Assembly: GCF_003577475.1 (NCBI RefSeq)
Contig: NZ_QPEP01000012.1
Span: 109,405-173,404, forward strand
Reading direction: 5' to 3'
Origin: Salinibius halmophilus
GTDB taxonomy: Bacteria; Pseudomonadota; Gammaproteobacteria; Pseudomonadales; Natronospirillaceae
Length of the DNA stretch: 64,000 nucleotides
How positions within the stretch are numbered: position 1 is the first letter of the stretch; each line of letters begins with the position of its first letter. Of the stretch, positions 63,917 to 64,000 are shown one piece after another. Made by a program: the position numbers and the translations under genes. A model generated the notes under the pieces. It worked only from the letters and a program-made list of their open reading frames with translations, had not been told where the DNA came from and did not search any database.

Positions 63917-64000
63917 AATCAGTTGCTACTTTTCGATCAGGGTTCAAGTGAACTTCGTTGTCTGGTACGAAGACTGCCGCATTACCCGACCACCTTTCAG
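63917..64000 (-). other. Possible end of an unrelated gene at the right edge
   Basis: On the minus strand, one frame is open from the window edge to TAA at 63915 and reads SGNAAVFVPDNEVHLNPDRK near its end. It is too short to identify. It abuts the truncated kinase frame. Confidence 0.3.

Overview
The window reads as a stretch of chromosome from a free-living, facultatively anaerobic, motile and chitin-degrading gammaproteobacterium. The evidence is gene content: pyruvate formate-lyase and its activase, two GH19 chitinases, one GH18 chitinase lipoprotein, a chemotaxis receptor, a GAF/HD-GYP two-component pair, and gammaproteobacterial neighbourhoods such as lgt-thyA, yggX-mutY and zapA//ygfB-pepP. 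Threonine/proline-rich linkers, many predicted outer-membrane proteins and C-terminal sorting signals fit a marine polysaccharide degrader, perhaps near Reinekea/Saccharospirillaceae. That placement is inference and weak. No rRNA, tRNA, CRISPR array, transposase or phage block was seen.

Layout. 1-2.7 kb: the 3' part of pflB and pflA, separated by a 367-bp element with 85-bp inverted arms. 2.7-9.5 kb: a patatin-like lipase gene, then two paralogous GH19 chitinases flanking a small envelope operon. 9.5-13.7 kb: a methyltransferase, a chemotaxis receptor, a PrcB-domain pair and a DegV protein. 13.7-21.9 kb: acs, a DUF2799 lipoprotein, a protein resembling an M24 peptidase without its metal ligands, a LonB-like protease, a lipoprotein, thyA and lgt. 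22-25 kb: two paralogous outer-membrane proteins. 25.2-28.7 kb: yggX-mutY and ilvD, with a multi-hairpin repeat between mutY and ilvD. 28.8-32.4 kb: a GAF histidine kinase, an HD-GYP response regulator and a cupin. 32.4-35.4 kb: a second copy of the multi-hairpin repeat and ppc.

35.7-43.7 kb is the most accessory-looking part: a PEP-CTERM protein, trmO, an unknown gene behind a run of hairpins, a membrane protein divergent from a membrane-bound AraC regulator, and a LysR-YceI-membrane protein cluster. 43.8-49.7 kb: a DEAD-box helicase, a yybP-ykoY manganese riboswitch ahead of an mneA-type exporter, an orphan sugar-binding protein, the GH18 chitinase and a DUF2237 protein. 49.7-56 kb: ppk1, zapA with a ZapB-like partner, ygfB-pepP and ppx. 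56-64 kb: dtd, a family 3 solute-binding protein, pip, yqjG, an AEC transporter, an unusual PLP oxoamine-synthase/GNAT fusion, and a DesR-like regulator with a histidine kinase gene that lacks its 5' part.

How it fits together. The chitinases, the solute-binding proteins and the two sorting-tail proteins suggest polymer breakdown at or outside the cell surface, with acs, pfl and ppc handling acetate and C3 carbon. Ppk1 and Ppx set polyphosphate level. The best candidates for something little described are the PLP/GNAT fusion (60.5-62.9 kb), the metal-ligand-less M24-like protein (16.6-17.3 kb), the structured repeat families (1.5-1.85, 26.7 and 32.5 kb) and the hairpin-leader gene at 37.5-38.3 kb.
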